Program-made: the position numbers and the translations under genes
Shown: one piece after another, positions 8,627 to 16,848 of the stretch
Position numbering within the stretch: position 1 is the first letter of the stretch
Layout: each line of letters starts with the position of its first letter
Assembly: GCF_003148905.1 (NCBI RefSeq)
Contig: NZ_QGHC01000005.1
Coordinates: 1 to 64,000 of the forward strand
Source: Fulvimonas soli
GTDB taxonomy: Bacteria > Pseudomonadota > Gammaproteobacteria > Xanthomonadales > Rhodanobacteraceae
Length of the DNA stretch: 64,000 bases
Reading direction: 5' to 3'
Notes under the pieces: generated by a model
Database searches by the model: none
What the model saw: the letters and a program-made list of their open reading frames with translations, nothing else
What the model was told of the DNA's origin: nothing

Positions 8627-9940
8627 CTAGGAGGCGTGCCGCCGCTTCTTCTTCGCCGGCTGGCGGATCTTCTTCGCGGGGCGCTTGCTCTTGCGCACGG
8701 GCGCCGCGGCGGCCGCGGGGGCGTCGCCCTCCACCCCGGCCCAGTCCACGTGCGGCAGGCCGAGCAGGCTGTCGAACACCATCGGCATCAGGCCCGAGGG
8801 CACCGGCCCGGCGGAGTTCCACATCGTCACCACGCCGGCGTGGTACCTGGGGAAGAAGCCGATCATGGTGCGGTAGCCCTCCACCGCGCCGGCGTGGAAG
8901 ACCAGCGTCTCGCCGCCGTACTCGAACACGCGCCAGCCCAGCGCGTAGTGCGCGGCGGTGAGGCGCGCGCGGCGCCAGGGCGTGGAGTGCAGCTCCACCG
9001 GGGTGGGCACGCCCGGCGCGTGCAGGGTCCTGAGCATGGCCGGGGTGAGCACGTCGGGGCGGCCGCCCATCTGCGCGATCAGCCACTGCTCCATGTCGTG
9101 CAGGCTGGCGTTGACGCCGGCGGCCGGCGCCACGCGGTAGTAGTTCTCCTTCGGCTCGAACGGCACCCAGCTGTGCCCGTACGGGCGGTGCGGGCGCGCC
9201 CAGCTCCTGCTCGACTCCAGCGCGTCGCGGCCGTAGCTGGCCGTCTTCATGCCCAGCGGGTAGAAGATGCGCTTGTCCACCTCGCGGTAGAAGAAGTCGC
9301 CGGTCATCGCGTACACCACGTCGCCGATCAGGCTGAAGGCGACGTTCTGGTAGCCGTAGCAGCGGCCCACGCCGCAGGCCAGGTCCACCTCGTCGAGCTT
9401 GCGCACCAGCTCCTCGTAGGGGATGTCGTCCTCCAGCATGTTGTCGTAGGTGTTGCGCGGCAGCCCCAGGCGCTGGCCGAGGATGTCGGCCACGGTGGCC
9501 TGCTCGGTGTCCGGCACGCTCTTGAGCTTGAAGAACGGCAGCACGTTGACCAGGTGCGTGTCCCAGCTCAGCTTGCCGTCGGCGACCAGGATCGCGGTCA
9601 GCCCGGTGGCGAAGGCCTTGGACAGCGAGGCCAGGCGGAACACCGTGTCGGGGGTGACCTTCTCGCCGCTGCTGGCGTTGGCGTAGCCCAGGGTGTGCTC
9701 GAACACCACCTTGTCGTTCACCACCACCGCGGTGGCGAGGCCGGCGACGGCGTGGCGCTGGTCGAGGCGGTCCAGCCACTGGCGGTAGGCGGCCAGCGTC
9801 TCCTGCACGCGCTGGGGCGGCAGGGCCGTGCCGGCGGCGGCGCCGGCGGCGGGTGGGGCGGCGGCGGGACCGGCGGCATGCAGGGGGGCGGCGAGGCCGA
9901 GCAGGCCGGCGATCAGCAGGGAAAGCTTGGAAAACGACAT
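8627..9940 (-). CDS. secreted serine hydrolase of the class C beta-lactamase / PBP-like family, with a basic tail
   Basis: A 437-residue protein with a signal peptide (cleavage near AAPLHAAG, residue 22) and a beta-lactamase-related fold. The catalytic S105-x-x-K108 lies in RLASLSKAFA, the Y-x-N in CYGYQNVAFS, and an HAG (VFHAGAVEGY) replaces KTG. Family members include esterases, D-aminopeptidases and penicillin-binding-like enzymes, so true beta-lactamase activity should not be assumed. An unusual feature is the C-terminus, about 23 residues rich in Lys, Arg and Pro (KSKRPAKKIRQPAKKKRR) after an Ala-rich linker. It could bind anionic envelope polymers. It is convergent with the TonB-like gene across a shared terminator and lies downstream of the GMC gene on the same strand. 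Confidence 0.87.
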   Translation of the reverse strand: MSFSKLSLLIAGLLGLAAPLHAAGPAAAPPAAGAAAGTALPPQRVQETLAAYRQWLDRLDQRHAVAGLATAVVVNDKVVFEHTLGYANASSGEKVTPDTVFRLASLSKAFATGLTAILVADGKLSWDTHLVNVLPFFKLKSVPDTEQATVADILGQRLGLPRNTYDNMLEDDIPYEELVRKLDEVDLACGVGRCYGYQNVAFSLIGDVVYAMTGDFFYREVDKRIFYPLGMKTASYGRDALESSRSWARPHRPYGHSWVPFEPKENYYRVAPAAGVNASLHDMEQWLIAQMGGRPDVLTPAMLRTLHAPGVPTPVELHSTPWRRARLTAAHYALGWRVFEYGGETLVFHAGAVEGYRTMIGFFPRYHAGVVTMWNSAGPVPSGLMPMVFDSLLGLPHVDWAGVEGDAPAAAAAPVRKSKRPAKKIRQPAKKKRRHAS

Positions 9941-10062
9941 GAGACTCGGACGTGGCTCCGGCGTGCGCGCACGCCTGGGGACGAAGACAGCGGAGCTTGC
10001 TCCGGCGATTTCCCGATTGTGTGGCACTCGGGAGCGGGCGACAACCGCCGCGCGGCCGCCGG

Positions 10063-11685
10063 CTACCGGAGGACCGCGCCGCGGCGCGAACGTTCCCCGC
10101 CGTCCTCCCCGTCCAGCAGCCAGGCGCTGGCCCGCTCGGCGATCATGATCGTCGGGGCGTTGGTGTTGCCGCCGGGCAGCGTCGGCATCACCGAGGCGTC
10201 CACCACGCGCAGGCCCCCGACGCCGCGCACGCGCAGCCGCGCGTCCACCACCGCGTCCGCGCCGCGCCCCATGCGGCAGGTGCCGACCGGGTGGTAGATG
10301 GTCTCGGCCTTGCGGCGGATGAAGGCGGCGCGGGCCGCGTCGTCGGCCGGCTCGCGCTCGGGCAGCACCGGCGCGCCGCGGTAGGCGTCGAACGCGCGCT
10401 GGGCGAGGATCTCGCGCGAGAGCCGGAGCGCCTCGACCATCCGCGCGAGGTCGTGGCCCTGCGGGTCGGAGAGGTAGTTGGCGTGGATCGCCGGCGGCTG
10501 CGCCGGATCGGCCGAGCGCAGCAGGATGCGCCCGCGGCTGCGCGGGCGCAGGTAGCAGGCGTGCAGGGTGTAGCCGATGCCGGGCAGGCGGTGGCGGCCG
10601 TGGTCGTCCAGCAGCGCCGGCACGAAGTGGAACTGGATGTCGCAGCGCGCGTCCTCCGCCAGCGCGCTGCGCACGAAGCCGCCGGACTCGGCCACGTTGG
10701 AGCTGCCCGGCCCGTCGCGGTGGCGCAGCCAGCGCCAGCCCGCCGCCAGCTCGTTGAGGCGGTCGTAGGTGACCGCGCGCCGGCTGCCGACCAGGGTGCA
10801 GATGTCCAGGTGGTCCTGCAGGTTGCCACCCACGCCGGGCAGGTCGGCGGCGACGGCGATGCCGTGCGCGCGCAGGTGGTCGGCCGGGCCGACGCCGGAG
10901 AGCATCAGCAGCTGCGGCGAGTTGATCGCGCCGCCGGCCAGGATCACCTCGCCGGTTTCCGCGCGCCGCACGCGCCCGCGATGGCGGAAGGCGACGCCGT
11001 GCGCGCGGCCGCGCCCGACCAGCACGCGCTCGGCGCGCGCGCCGGTGAGCACGGTGAGGTTGCCGCGGCCGCGCGCCGGCCCGAGGAAGGCGGTGGCGGC
11101 CGAGCAGCGCGCGCCGTCGCGCTGGGTCACCTGGTAGAAGCCGAAGCCGGCCTGCGTCGGCCCGTTGAAGTCGTCGTTGCGGCCGAAGCCCGCCTCGACG
11201 CCCGCCTCGACCAGCGCGGCGGACAGTTCGTTGCGGTGGCGCAGGTCCGAGACGCTCAAGGGGCCGCCGACGCCGTGCAGCGGCGAGGCGCCGCGCGCGT
11301 TGTCCTCGCTGCGCAGGAAGAACGGCAGCACCCGTTCCCACGACCAGCTCGCGTCGCCCGCGGCCGCGGCCCACTCGTCGTAGTCGGCCGGCGCGCCGCG
11401 CACGTAGCACATCGCGTTGATCGAGCTGGAGCCGCCCAGCGTGCGGCCGCGCGGCCACCACAGGCGGCGGCCGAGCAGGGCGGGCTCCGGCTCGGTCGCG
11501 TAGTTCCAGTTGAGCCGGCGGTTGTTGGCCAGCCGGGCGATGCCGGCGGGCATGTGGATCAGCGGGTTCCAGTCGCGCGGCCCCGCCTCCAGCAGCAGCA
11601 CCCGCGTGGCCGGGTCCGCGCTCAGCCGGTTGGCCAGCACGCAGCCGGCCGAGCCGGCGCCGACGATGACGTAGTCGAATTCCAC
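10063..11685 (-). CDS. GMC-family FAD-dependent oxidoreductase (choline/alcohol dehydrogenase-like)
   Basis: A 540-residue flavoprotein. The N-terminal FAD motif VIVGAGSAGCVLANRLS, the GMC signatures (WWPRGRTLGGSSSINAM, GAINSPQLLMLSGVGP) and the C-terminal HPVGTCRMG and NTNAPTIMIAERAS are all present. The family oxidises alcohols such as choline, long-chain alcohols or polyethylene glycol; the substrate cannot be assigned. A GTG at 11685 is preferred as start because AGGGGG lies just upstream and it gives the family start (V/M)EFDYVIVGAG; an ATG at 11724 would add 13 atypical residues. No aldehyde dehydrogenase or betaine gene is adjacent, which argues against a dedicated choline pathway. Confidence 0.88.
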   Translation of the reverse strand: MEFDYVIVGAGSAGCVLANRLSADPATRVLLLEAGPRDWNPLIHMPAGIARLANNRRLNWNYATEPEPALLGRRLWWPRGRTLGGSSSINAMCYVRGAPADYDEWAAAAGDASWSWERVLPFFLRSEDNARGASPLHGVGGPLSVSDLRHRNELSAALVEAGVEAGFGRNDDFNGPTQAGFGFYQVTQRDGARCSAATAFLGPARGRGNLTVLTGARAERVLVGRGRAHGVAFRHRGRVRRAETGEVILAGGAINSPQLLMLSGVGPADHLRAHGIAVAADLPGVGGNLQDHLDICTLVGSRRAVTYDRLNELAAGWRWLRHRDGPGSSNVAESGGFVRSALAEDARCDIQFHFVPALLDDHGRHRLPGIGYTLHACYLRPRSRGRILLRSADPAQPPAIHANYLSDPQGHDLARMVEALRLSREILAQRAFDAYRGAPVLPEREPADDAARAAFIRRKAETIYHPVGTCRMGRGADAVVDARLRVRGVGGLRVVDASVMPTLPGGNTNAPTIMIAERASAWLLDGEDGGERSRRGAVLR

Positions 11686-11759
11686 TGCCGTTCCCCCTTC
11701 GCGCCGGCCGCCGGCGGATCGCATGCTAGTCTCTGCCGAGGCCCCGCTGGACGTCCCCG

Positions 11760-13061
11760 GTGAAACCCACTCCCTCCGCCGCAGCGAACGAAGGTTTCGC
11801 CTCGATCCTGTCGGCCCTGGCCTTCTTCTTCGTGATGACGGCCTATTACATCATCCGGCCGGTGCGCGACCAGCTGAGCGGCGCGGTGGGCTCGCAGTCG
11901 CTGCCGCTGTTCTACGCCACCGTGTTCGCGGTGATGCTGGCGCTGACCCCGGCGTTCGGCGCGCTGGTCTCGCGCTTCCCGCGCAAGCGGCTGCTCGGCT
12001 GGAGCTACAGCTTCTTCATCGCCTGCCTGCTCGCCTTCGTGCCCGCCTTCGTGGCGCAGGACCGCATCGGCGCGCGCGAGCTGGGCGTGGTGTTCTACGT
12101 CTGGGTCAGCGTGTTCAACCTGTTCGTGGTGTCGCTGTTCTGGAGCTTCATGGCCGACATCTTCGACAGCCTGCAGGCGCGGCGGGCGTTCCCGCTGATC
12201 GCGCTGGGTGGCATGGCCGGGGCGATCTTCGGGCCGTTGGTGACCAAGCTGCTGGTGCGGCTGATCGGCGTGGCGCCGCTGCTGGCGGCGTCGGCGGCCG
12301 CGCTGGCGGCCGCGCTGCTGCTGCTGCTGTCGCTGTCGGAGCGGCGCGACGGCTCGCGGCGGATGCGCGGCGACGAGGTGATCGGCGGCTCGCTGTGGGC
12401 CGGCGTGCGCGAGCTGTGGACGCGCCCGTTCCTGCGCTACATGGCGATCCTGATGGTGGTGGGCGACGGCATCGGCACGCTGACCTACGCGCTGCTGGCC
12501 GACTACACCAAGGCGCACTTCCCCGACCGCGTGGCGCGCACCGACTTCTACAACGACCTGGACCTGGCCACCAACCTGCTCGGCGCGCTGCTGCAGCTCA
12601 CCCTCACGCGCTGGCTGCTGGTGCGCCGCGGTGCCGGCTGGGGGCTGGTGGTGCCGGCGCTGGTCAACGTGGCGCTGCTGGCGGTCGCGGCGGCGGTCGG
12701 CGTGGGCCCGGTCAGCGTGTTCGGCTTCGCCGTGCCGATGCTGGGCGTGCTGATGGTCGGCTCGCGCGGCTTCGCCTACGGCATGACCAAGCCCGCCGCG
12801 GACGCGCTCTACACGCGGGTGCCGCGGGAGACCCGCTACAAGGGCAAGAACTTCGTCGAGACCGCGATCTGGCGCTTCGGCGACGTGCTGGTCACCAGCG
12901 GCGTCAACCTGCTCGGCGCGGCCGGCGTGGCCGCCGGCGGCATGGCGGCGATCGGCGTGGGCGTGTCGGCGCTGGGCGCCTGGGTGGCGCGCCGCGCCGC
13001 GCATTCGCCCGACCTGCAGCCGGAGGCGCCGCCGGCCGCGGCGCCGCTGGCCTCGCGCTGA
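11760..13061 (+). CDS. MFS-type multipass transporter, nucleotide-exchange-carrier-like
   Basis: A 433-residue membrane protein with about 11-12 hydrophobic segments. The start region SALAFFFVMTAYYIIRPVRDQL and the motifs SFMADIFDSLQARRAFPLIALGGMAGAIFGP resemble the ATP/ADP or NTP/NDP exchange transporter branch found in many free-living bacteria, where the substrate is generally unknown. The start is GTG at 11760 with no good ribosome-binding site. It is divergent from the GMC gene (74 bases) and converges on the CBS gene with an 8-base gap. Function remains open; nucleotide transport is not proven by resemblance. Confidence 0.8.
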   Translation: MKPTPSAAANEGFASILSALAFFFVMTAYYIIRPVRDQLSGAVGSQSLPLFYATVFAVMLALTPAFGALVSRFPRKRLLGWSYSFFIACLLAFVPAFVAQDRIGARELGVVFYVWVSVFNLFVVSLFWSFMADIFDSLQARRAFPLIALGGMAGAIFGPLVTKLLVRLIGVAPLLAASAAALAAALLLLLSLSERRDGSRRMRGDEVIGGSLWAGVRELWTRPFLRYMAILMVVGDGIGTLTYALLADYTKAHFPDRVARTDFYNDLDLATNLLGALLQLTLTRWLLVRRGAGWGLVVPALVNVALLAVAAAVGVGPVSVFGFAVPMLGVLMVGSRGFAYGMTKPAADALYTRVPRETRYKGKNFVETAIWRFGDVLVTSGVNLLGAAGVAAGGMAAIGVGVSALGAWVARRAAHSPDLQPEAPPAAAPLASR

Positions 13062-13069
13062 GGCGGCGC

Positions 13070-13498
13070 TCAGCTGGTGATGTAGCGCTGCAGCAGGTCG
13101 ATCTGCTCGGCCTGCGCGTCGATCACCGCCTTGACCAGGTCGCCGATCGAGATCACCCCGACCACGCGCTCGCCGTCCAGCACCGGCAGGTGGCGGATGC
13201 GGCTGTCGGTGCACAGGCGCATGCAGTCGAACACGTCGGTGTCCGGCGACACGGTGAGCGGCGGGCTGCTCATGATCTCGGCCACCGCCGTCTGCGCCGA
13301 GGAGCGGCCCTGCAGGATCACCTTGCGCGCGTAGTCGCGCTCGGACACGATGCCGACCAGCTCCTCGCCGCGCATCACCAGCAGCGCGCCGACGCGCTTC
13401 TCGGCCATGTGCTTGATCGCCTCCAGCACCGGCGCATCGGGCGCGATGGCGTAGACCTCGCTGCCCTTGGTTTCCAGCAGATGCCTGACCTGACGCAT
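13070..13498 (-). CDS. tandem CBS-domain protein
   Basis: A 142-residue soluble protein made of two CBS motifs (about residues 8-65 and 73-130: VGALLVMRGEELVGIVSERDYARKV and IRHLPVLDGERVVGVISIGDLVKAVI). A CBS pair forms a Bateman module that usually binds adenosine nucleotides or SAM and senses energy or metabolite state. No catalytic domain is attached. Its gene converges with the transporter gene and stands apart from the glycosyltransferase by 99 bases, so the regulated partner is unknown. Confidence 0.9.
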   Translation of the reverse strand: MRQVRHLLETKGSEVYAIAPDAPVLEAIKHMAEKRVGALLVMRGEELVGIVSERDYARKVILQGRSSAQTAVAEIMSSPPLTVSPDTDVFDCMRLCTDSRIRHLPVLDGERVVGVISIGDLVKAVIDAQAEQIDLLQRYITS

Positions 13499-13597
13499 GG
13501 CTTGCTTGCCTCCGCTCGGCGCGGCCGCGGGCGGGCCGCCGCCGCAGTCTAGCGCCGCCGCGGCGCGGCAGCGTAGCGGGGGCGTGAAGCGCGCCCT

Positions 13598-14536
13598 TCA
13601 GCGCGGCAGGCGGGCCTCCTCGACGAAGTACAGCGGGCGCCGCTTGCTCTCGGCGTAGTTGCGGCCCAGGTACTCGCCGATCACGCCCAGCGCCAGCAGC
13701 TGCACGCCGCCCAGGAACAGGATCACCAGCATCAGCGTGGGGTAGCCGCGCACCGGGTCGCCGTAGAGCAGCGCCTTGCCCAGCACCCACAGCCCGTACA
13801 GGAAGGCCAGCAGCGAGGAGCCCAGGCCGACCCAGGTGGCGAGCCTGAGCGGCGCGGTGGAGAACGAGGTGATGCCCTCGATCGCCAGCTGGGTCAGCCG
13901 CCAGTAGTTCCACTTGCTGCGCCCGGCCTGGCGCGGCTCGCGCAGGTAGCGCACCGCGGTCTGCCGGTAGCCGATCCAGGCGAACAGGCCCTTCATGAAG
14001 CGCTGGCGCTCGCGCAGCTGCGCCAGCGCGTCGAGCGCGCGGCGCGAGAGCAGGCGGAAGTCGCCGGTGTCGCGCGGCACGGCGGTGTCGGACAGCTTCT
14101 CCATGGCGCGGTAGAACGCCGCCGCGGTGAGGCGCTTGAACACGCCCTCGCCGGCGCGCGCGCTGCGCGTGGCGTACACCACGTCGTAGCCGGCGCGCCA
14201 TTGCGCGACCAGTTCGGGGATCAGCTCGGGCGGGTCCTGCAGGTCGGCGTCGATCACCACCGCGGCGCCCTCGCGCACGTGGTCCAGCCCGGCGGTGAGT
14301 GCGGCCTCCTTGCCGAAGTTGCGCGAGAGCCGGAGCGCGCCCGCGCGCGCGTCGCGCGCCAGCAGCGACCCGATCACCGCCCAGGTGGCGTCGCCGCTGC
14401 CGTCGTCCACGTAGAGCACGGCGCAGTCCAGCCCCAGGCCGTCCAGCACCGCGGCCAGGCGCGCGTGGAAGTCCTCCAGCACGGCGGCCTCGTTGTAGGC
14501 GGGGACGACGACGGTGAGCTGCGCCATGGACGGCAT
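13598..14536 (-). CDS. GT2 polyprenyl-phosphate glycosyltransferase (GtrB/DPM-like)
   Basis: A 312-residue family 2 glycosyltransferase. The cytoplasmic catalytic half shows VVVPAYNEAAVLEDF, YVDDGSGD and the hallmark DADLQDPPELIPEL, followed by RDTGDFRLLSRRAL. Two membrane helices follow (about residues 235-255 and 270-290), and the tail is GEYLGRNYAESKRRPLYFVEE. This layout matches GtrB/ArnC-type enzymes that load a sugar from a UDP donor onto undecaprenyl phosphate for periplasmic transfer. An alternative start is Met4 (14527). No flippase or periplasmic transferase gene is next to it, so the acceptor glycan is unknown. Confidence 0.88.
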   Translation of the reverse strand: MPSMAQLTVVVPAYNEAAVLEDFHARLAAVLDGLGLDCAVLYVDDGSGDATWAVIGSLLARDARAGALRLSRNFGKEAALTAGLDHVREGAAVVIDADLQDPPELIPELVAQWRAGYDVVYATRSARAGEGVFKRLTAAAFYRAMEKLSDTAVPRDTGDFRLLSRRALDALAQLRERQRFMKGLFAWIGYRQTAVRYLREPRQAGRSKWNYWRLTQLAIEGITSFSTAPLRLATWVGLGSSLLAFLYGLWVLGKALLYGDPVRGYPTLMLVILFLGGVQLLALGVIGEYLGRNYAESKRRPLYFVEEARLPR

Positions 14537-14595
14537 CCGCGGAGAATCGCCCGCATGCTAGCGGAGCGCCGTCCCCGCCGCGAGGCTTGGCCTTG

Positions 14596-14640
14596 CTCCC
14601 TCTCCCCTGCGGGGAGAGGGCCGGGGCGAGGGGCCACGCC
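14596..14640. repeat. dispersed CCCTCTCCCC hairpin repeat
   Basis: CCCTCTCCCC (14598-14607) and GGGGAGAGGG (14611-14620) form a 10-bp stem with a 3-base loop, followed by GGGCGAGGGG. The same hairpin recurs near 23441, 53.2-53.7 kb and 59.4-59.6 kb. It sits between the glycosyltransferase and mtgA genes and carries no gene. Confidence 0.7.
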
Positions 14641-14744
14641 CGCGTCGCCGCTCCGACCCGAAGCGCGCCTTGACGGCGAGACCAGCCATCAGCGCAATCG
14701 GACGCACGCTCGCGCACGCAATCGCAATGACGACGCGCCCGCCG

Positions 14745-15467
14745 TCAGCGCGGCGCCTGCTGCAGATATGCCGGCCCGCCGAGTTGCGCCATCTGCCGCT
14801 GGATCCAGTCCGCGCGCCGCTGCACGTAGGCGCTGGGGCGGTCGGCGTGCAGCCGGCGCGGGCTGGGCAGCACCGCGGCCAGCCGCGCCGCCTGCGCCGG
14901 TCCCAGCCGGGACGGCGGCGCGTGGAAGTACGCCTCGCTGGCCGCGCCCACGCCGTAGACGCCGTCGCCCAGCTCGGCGACGTTCATGTAGACCTCGAGG
15001 ATGCGCCGCTTCGGCCAGGTCAGCTCGATCAGCACGGTGAAGTACGCCTCCAGTCCCTTGCGCACGAAGCTGCGCCCGTTCCACAGGAACAGGTTCTTGG
15101 CGGTCTGCTGGCTGATCGTGCTGGCCCCGCGCAGGCGCCTGCCCTCGTCGGCGGCGTCCACGGCGTCCTGGATCGCGTCGAAGTCGAAGCCGTGGTGGAA
15201 CGGGAACTTCTGGTCCTCGCCGGCCACCATCGCCAGCGGCACCCAGGGCGAGACGTCCGACCACGGCACCCAGCGGTGGCGCAGCGCGAAGCCGTGCTCG
15301 CCGCGCAGCAGCGCGCCGAGCCGGCGCTCCATCATCACCGCGGAGGTCCACGGCGGCACGAAGCGCAGCGCCAGCACCACCAGCCACGACAGCACCAGCC
15401 AGGACACGGCCAGCACGGCGAGCGAGCGCGGCAGGCGGCGGAGCAGGGCGCGGAGCGTCGGCGGCAT
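14745..15467 (-). CDS. mtgA: monofunctional biosynthetic peptidoglycan transglycosylase
   Basis: A 240-residue GT51 enzyme that polymerises lipid II into glycan strands on the periplasmic face. One N-terminal membrane helix (about residues 15-36) precedes the catalytic domain with E84 in MVAGEDQKFPFHHGFD, then GASTISQQTAKNLFLWNGRSFVRKGLEAYFT, KRRILEVYMNVAELGDGVYGVGAA and AARLAAVLPSPRRL. Length fits MtgA. The start at 15467 is chosen because the frame upstream reads into repeat DNA. Neighbours are unrelated, so it is probably monocistronic. Confidence 0.95.
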   Translation of the reverse strand: MPPTLRALLRRLPRSLAVLAVSWLVLSWLVVLALRFVPPWTSAVMMERRLGALLRGEHGFALRHRWVPWSDVSPWVPLAMVAGEDQKFPFHHGFDFDAIQDAVDAADEGRRLRGASTISQQTAKNLFLWNGRSFVRKGLEAYFTVLIELTWPKRRILEVYMNVAELGDGVYGVGAASEAYFHAPPSRLGPAQAARLAAVLPSPRRLHADRPSAYVQRRADWIQRQMAQLGGPAYLQQAPR

Positions 15468-15506
15468 GGCGGCTCGGGTCGGGAATCGGCGGCAGTATAA
15501 GGGCCT

Positions 15507-15690
15507 GTTCAAAATCTTCCGGGGGAAAGGCGTCGGAAAGGCCGGCGGGATGAAGCGCAGGCGGCTGGGGAGGCGGCGCCCGGCCGTTGGCGGTCCCGCG
15601 TCGGGTCGATCGTGGCCGGAGGCCGCTCCCCCCAAGGCTTGCGCGGCTCCTGCGGGAGCGGCCTCCGGCCGCGATGCCCCGACCATCGCG
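15507..15690. repeat. composite dispersed repeat with palindromic GGCCGGAGGCCGCTCC core
   Basis: The gap 15468-15807 is filled largely by this element. It opens with a block resembling 20889-20950 (CTGTTC ... GGAAGGCCGGCGGGATGA type), continues with a CGTCGGG(T/C) segment shared with 21078, and carries the palindrome 15609-15675, whose outer arms GGCCGGAGGCCGCTCC and its complement recur near 21088 and 26419. Confidence 0.7.
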
Positions 15691-15807
15691 CCGCTCCCGC
15701 CATGGCTCCCGGCAGGGCAAGAGAGCCTTCCCGCGACGCCCGGCGCGGCGCGACCGGCGGCCGGCATTGTGCCGGCGTCCGCGCGCCCCCATCTGGGACG
15801 ATCCGCC

Positions 15808-16722
15808 ATGCGAGGTGAAGTCTTGGAAACCGTACTCGTCGAAGATGTGCTGCACCGCTTCCTGCTCGAGCGCGCCGGCGTGCGCGGCGTGCTGGTGCGG
15901 CTGGGCGCGGCCTGGCGCGAGGTGGCCGGCCGCGCCGCCTACCCGGCGCCGCTGCGCGGGCTGCTCGGCCAGTCGCTGGCCGCCGGCGCGCTGCTCACCG
16001 GCAACATCAAGTTCGACGGCGCGCTGTCGATCGAGCTCAAGAGCGGCGGCGCGCTGCGCCTGCTGTTCGTCGAGTGCACCGACCAGGGCCGCCTGCGCGG
16101 CCTGGCGCGCTGGGACGAGCCGCTGCCGGACCCGCTCGACCTGGCCGCGCTGCCCGGCGCGGTGATGGCGATCACCATCGGCCACGCCGAGCGCGGGCAG
16201 CGTTACCAGGGCCTGGTCGACCTGCGCCACGCCGGCCTGGCCGAATCGCTGGAAGGCTACTTCGGCCAGTCCGAGCAGCTGCCGGCGCGCCTGCTGCTGG
16301 CCGCCGACGGCGAGCACGCGGTCGGGCTGATGCTGCAGAAGCTGCCCGGCGAGGGCGGCCACGGCGCGGAGCCCGACGAGGACGGCTGGAACCGCGTGCT
16401 GCACCTCACCGCCACGTTGGGCGCGGAGGAACTGCTGGCCACCGCGCCGGAGCAGCTGCTGTACCGGCTCTACCACGAGGAATCGGTGCGCCTGTTCGGG
16501 CCGCGCCCGCTCGCCTTCGGCTGCAGCTGCACGCGCGAGCGGGTGGAAGGCATGCTGCGCGCGCTCGGCCGCGACGAGGTGGAGGCGGCGCTGGCCGCGC
16601 GCGACGGCGAGATCGAGGTGACCTGCGAGTTCTGCGCGCAGCGCTACACCTTCGACCGCATCGACGCCGAGCACCTGCTCAGCGCCAGCGCCACGGCGCA
16701 GGTGCCCGATACGACCCAGTAG
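15808..16722 (+). CDS. hslO: Hsp33 redox-regulated molecular chaperone
   Basis: A 304-residue Hsp33. It is a cytoplasmic holdase switched on when oxidation releases zinc from four cysteines; here these are C239 and C241 (CSC) and C273 and C276 (CEFC), all present. Family segments include GNIKFDGALSIELKSGGALRLLFVECTDQGRLRG and RLYHEESVRLFGPRPLAFGCSC. The ATG at 15808 is used, but a TTG at 15823 preceded by AGGTGA (15813-15818) is an equally credible start and would shorten the protein by five residues. No hslR neighbour is present. Confidence 0.95.
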   Translation: MRGEVLETVLVEDVLHRFLLERAGVRGVLVRLGAAWREVAGRAAYPAPLRGLLGQSLAAGALLTGNIKFDGALSIELKSGGALRLLFVECTDQGRLRGLARWDEPLPDPLDLAALPGAVMAITIGHAERGQRYQGLVDLRHAGLAESLEGYFGQSEQLPARLLLAADGEHAVGLMLQKLPGEGGHGAEPDEDGWNRVLHLTATLGAEELLATAPEQLLYRLYHEESVRLFGPRPLAFGCSCTRERVEGMLRALGRDEVEAALAARDGEIEVTCEFCAQRYTFDRIDAEHLLSASATAQVPDTTQ

Positions 16723-16848
16723 GCGGCGGCCGCAAGCCCGTCCGGGCCTGCGCCGCGCCGCTCACCGCCGCTGCGGCGCAAGGCGTGGCGGGCGGACGCG
16801 GCGCGGGCAAGAGGCCGGACCGCCGGCGCCGGGAAGCCCCCGGGGCGC

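Noticed and set aside
8627-9940. Calling the serine hydrolase a beta-lactamase resistance gene
   Set aside because: SxxK and YxN are shared by a broad family of esterases and peptidases, the third motif is HAG not KTG, and there is no ampR-like neighbour.
10063-11685. Naming the GMC enzyme betA
   Set aside because: Choline dehydrogenase identity needs substrate-site evidence and usually betB/betI neighbours, which are absent.
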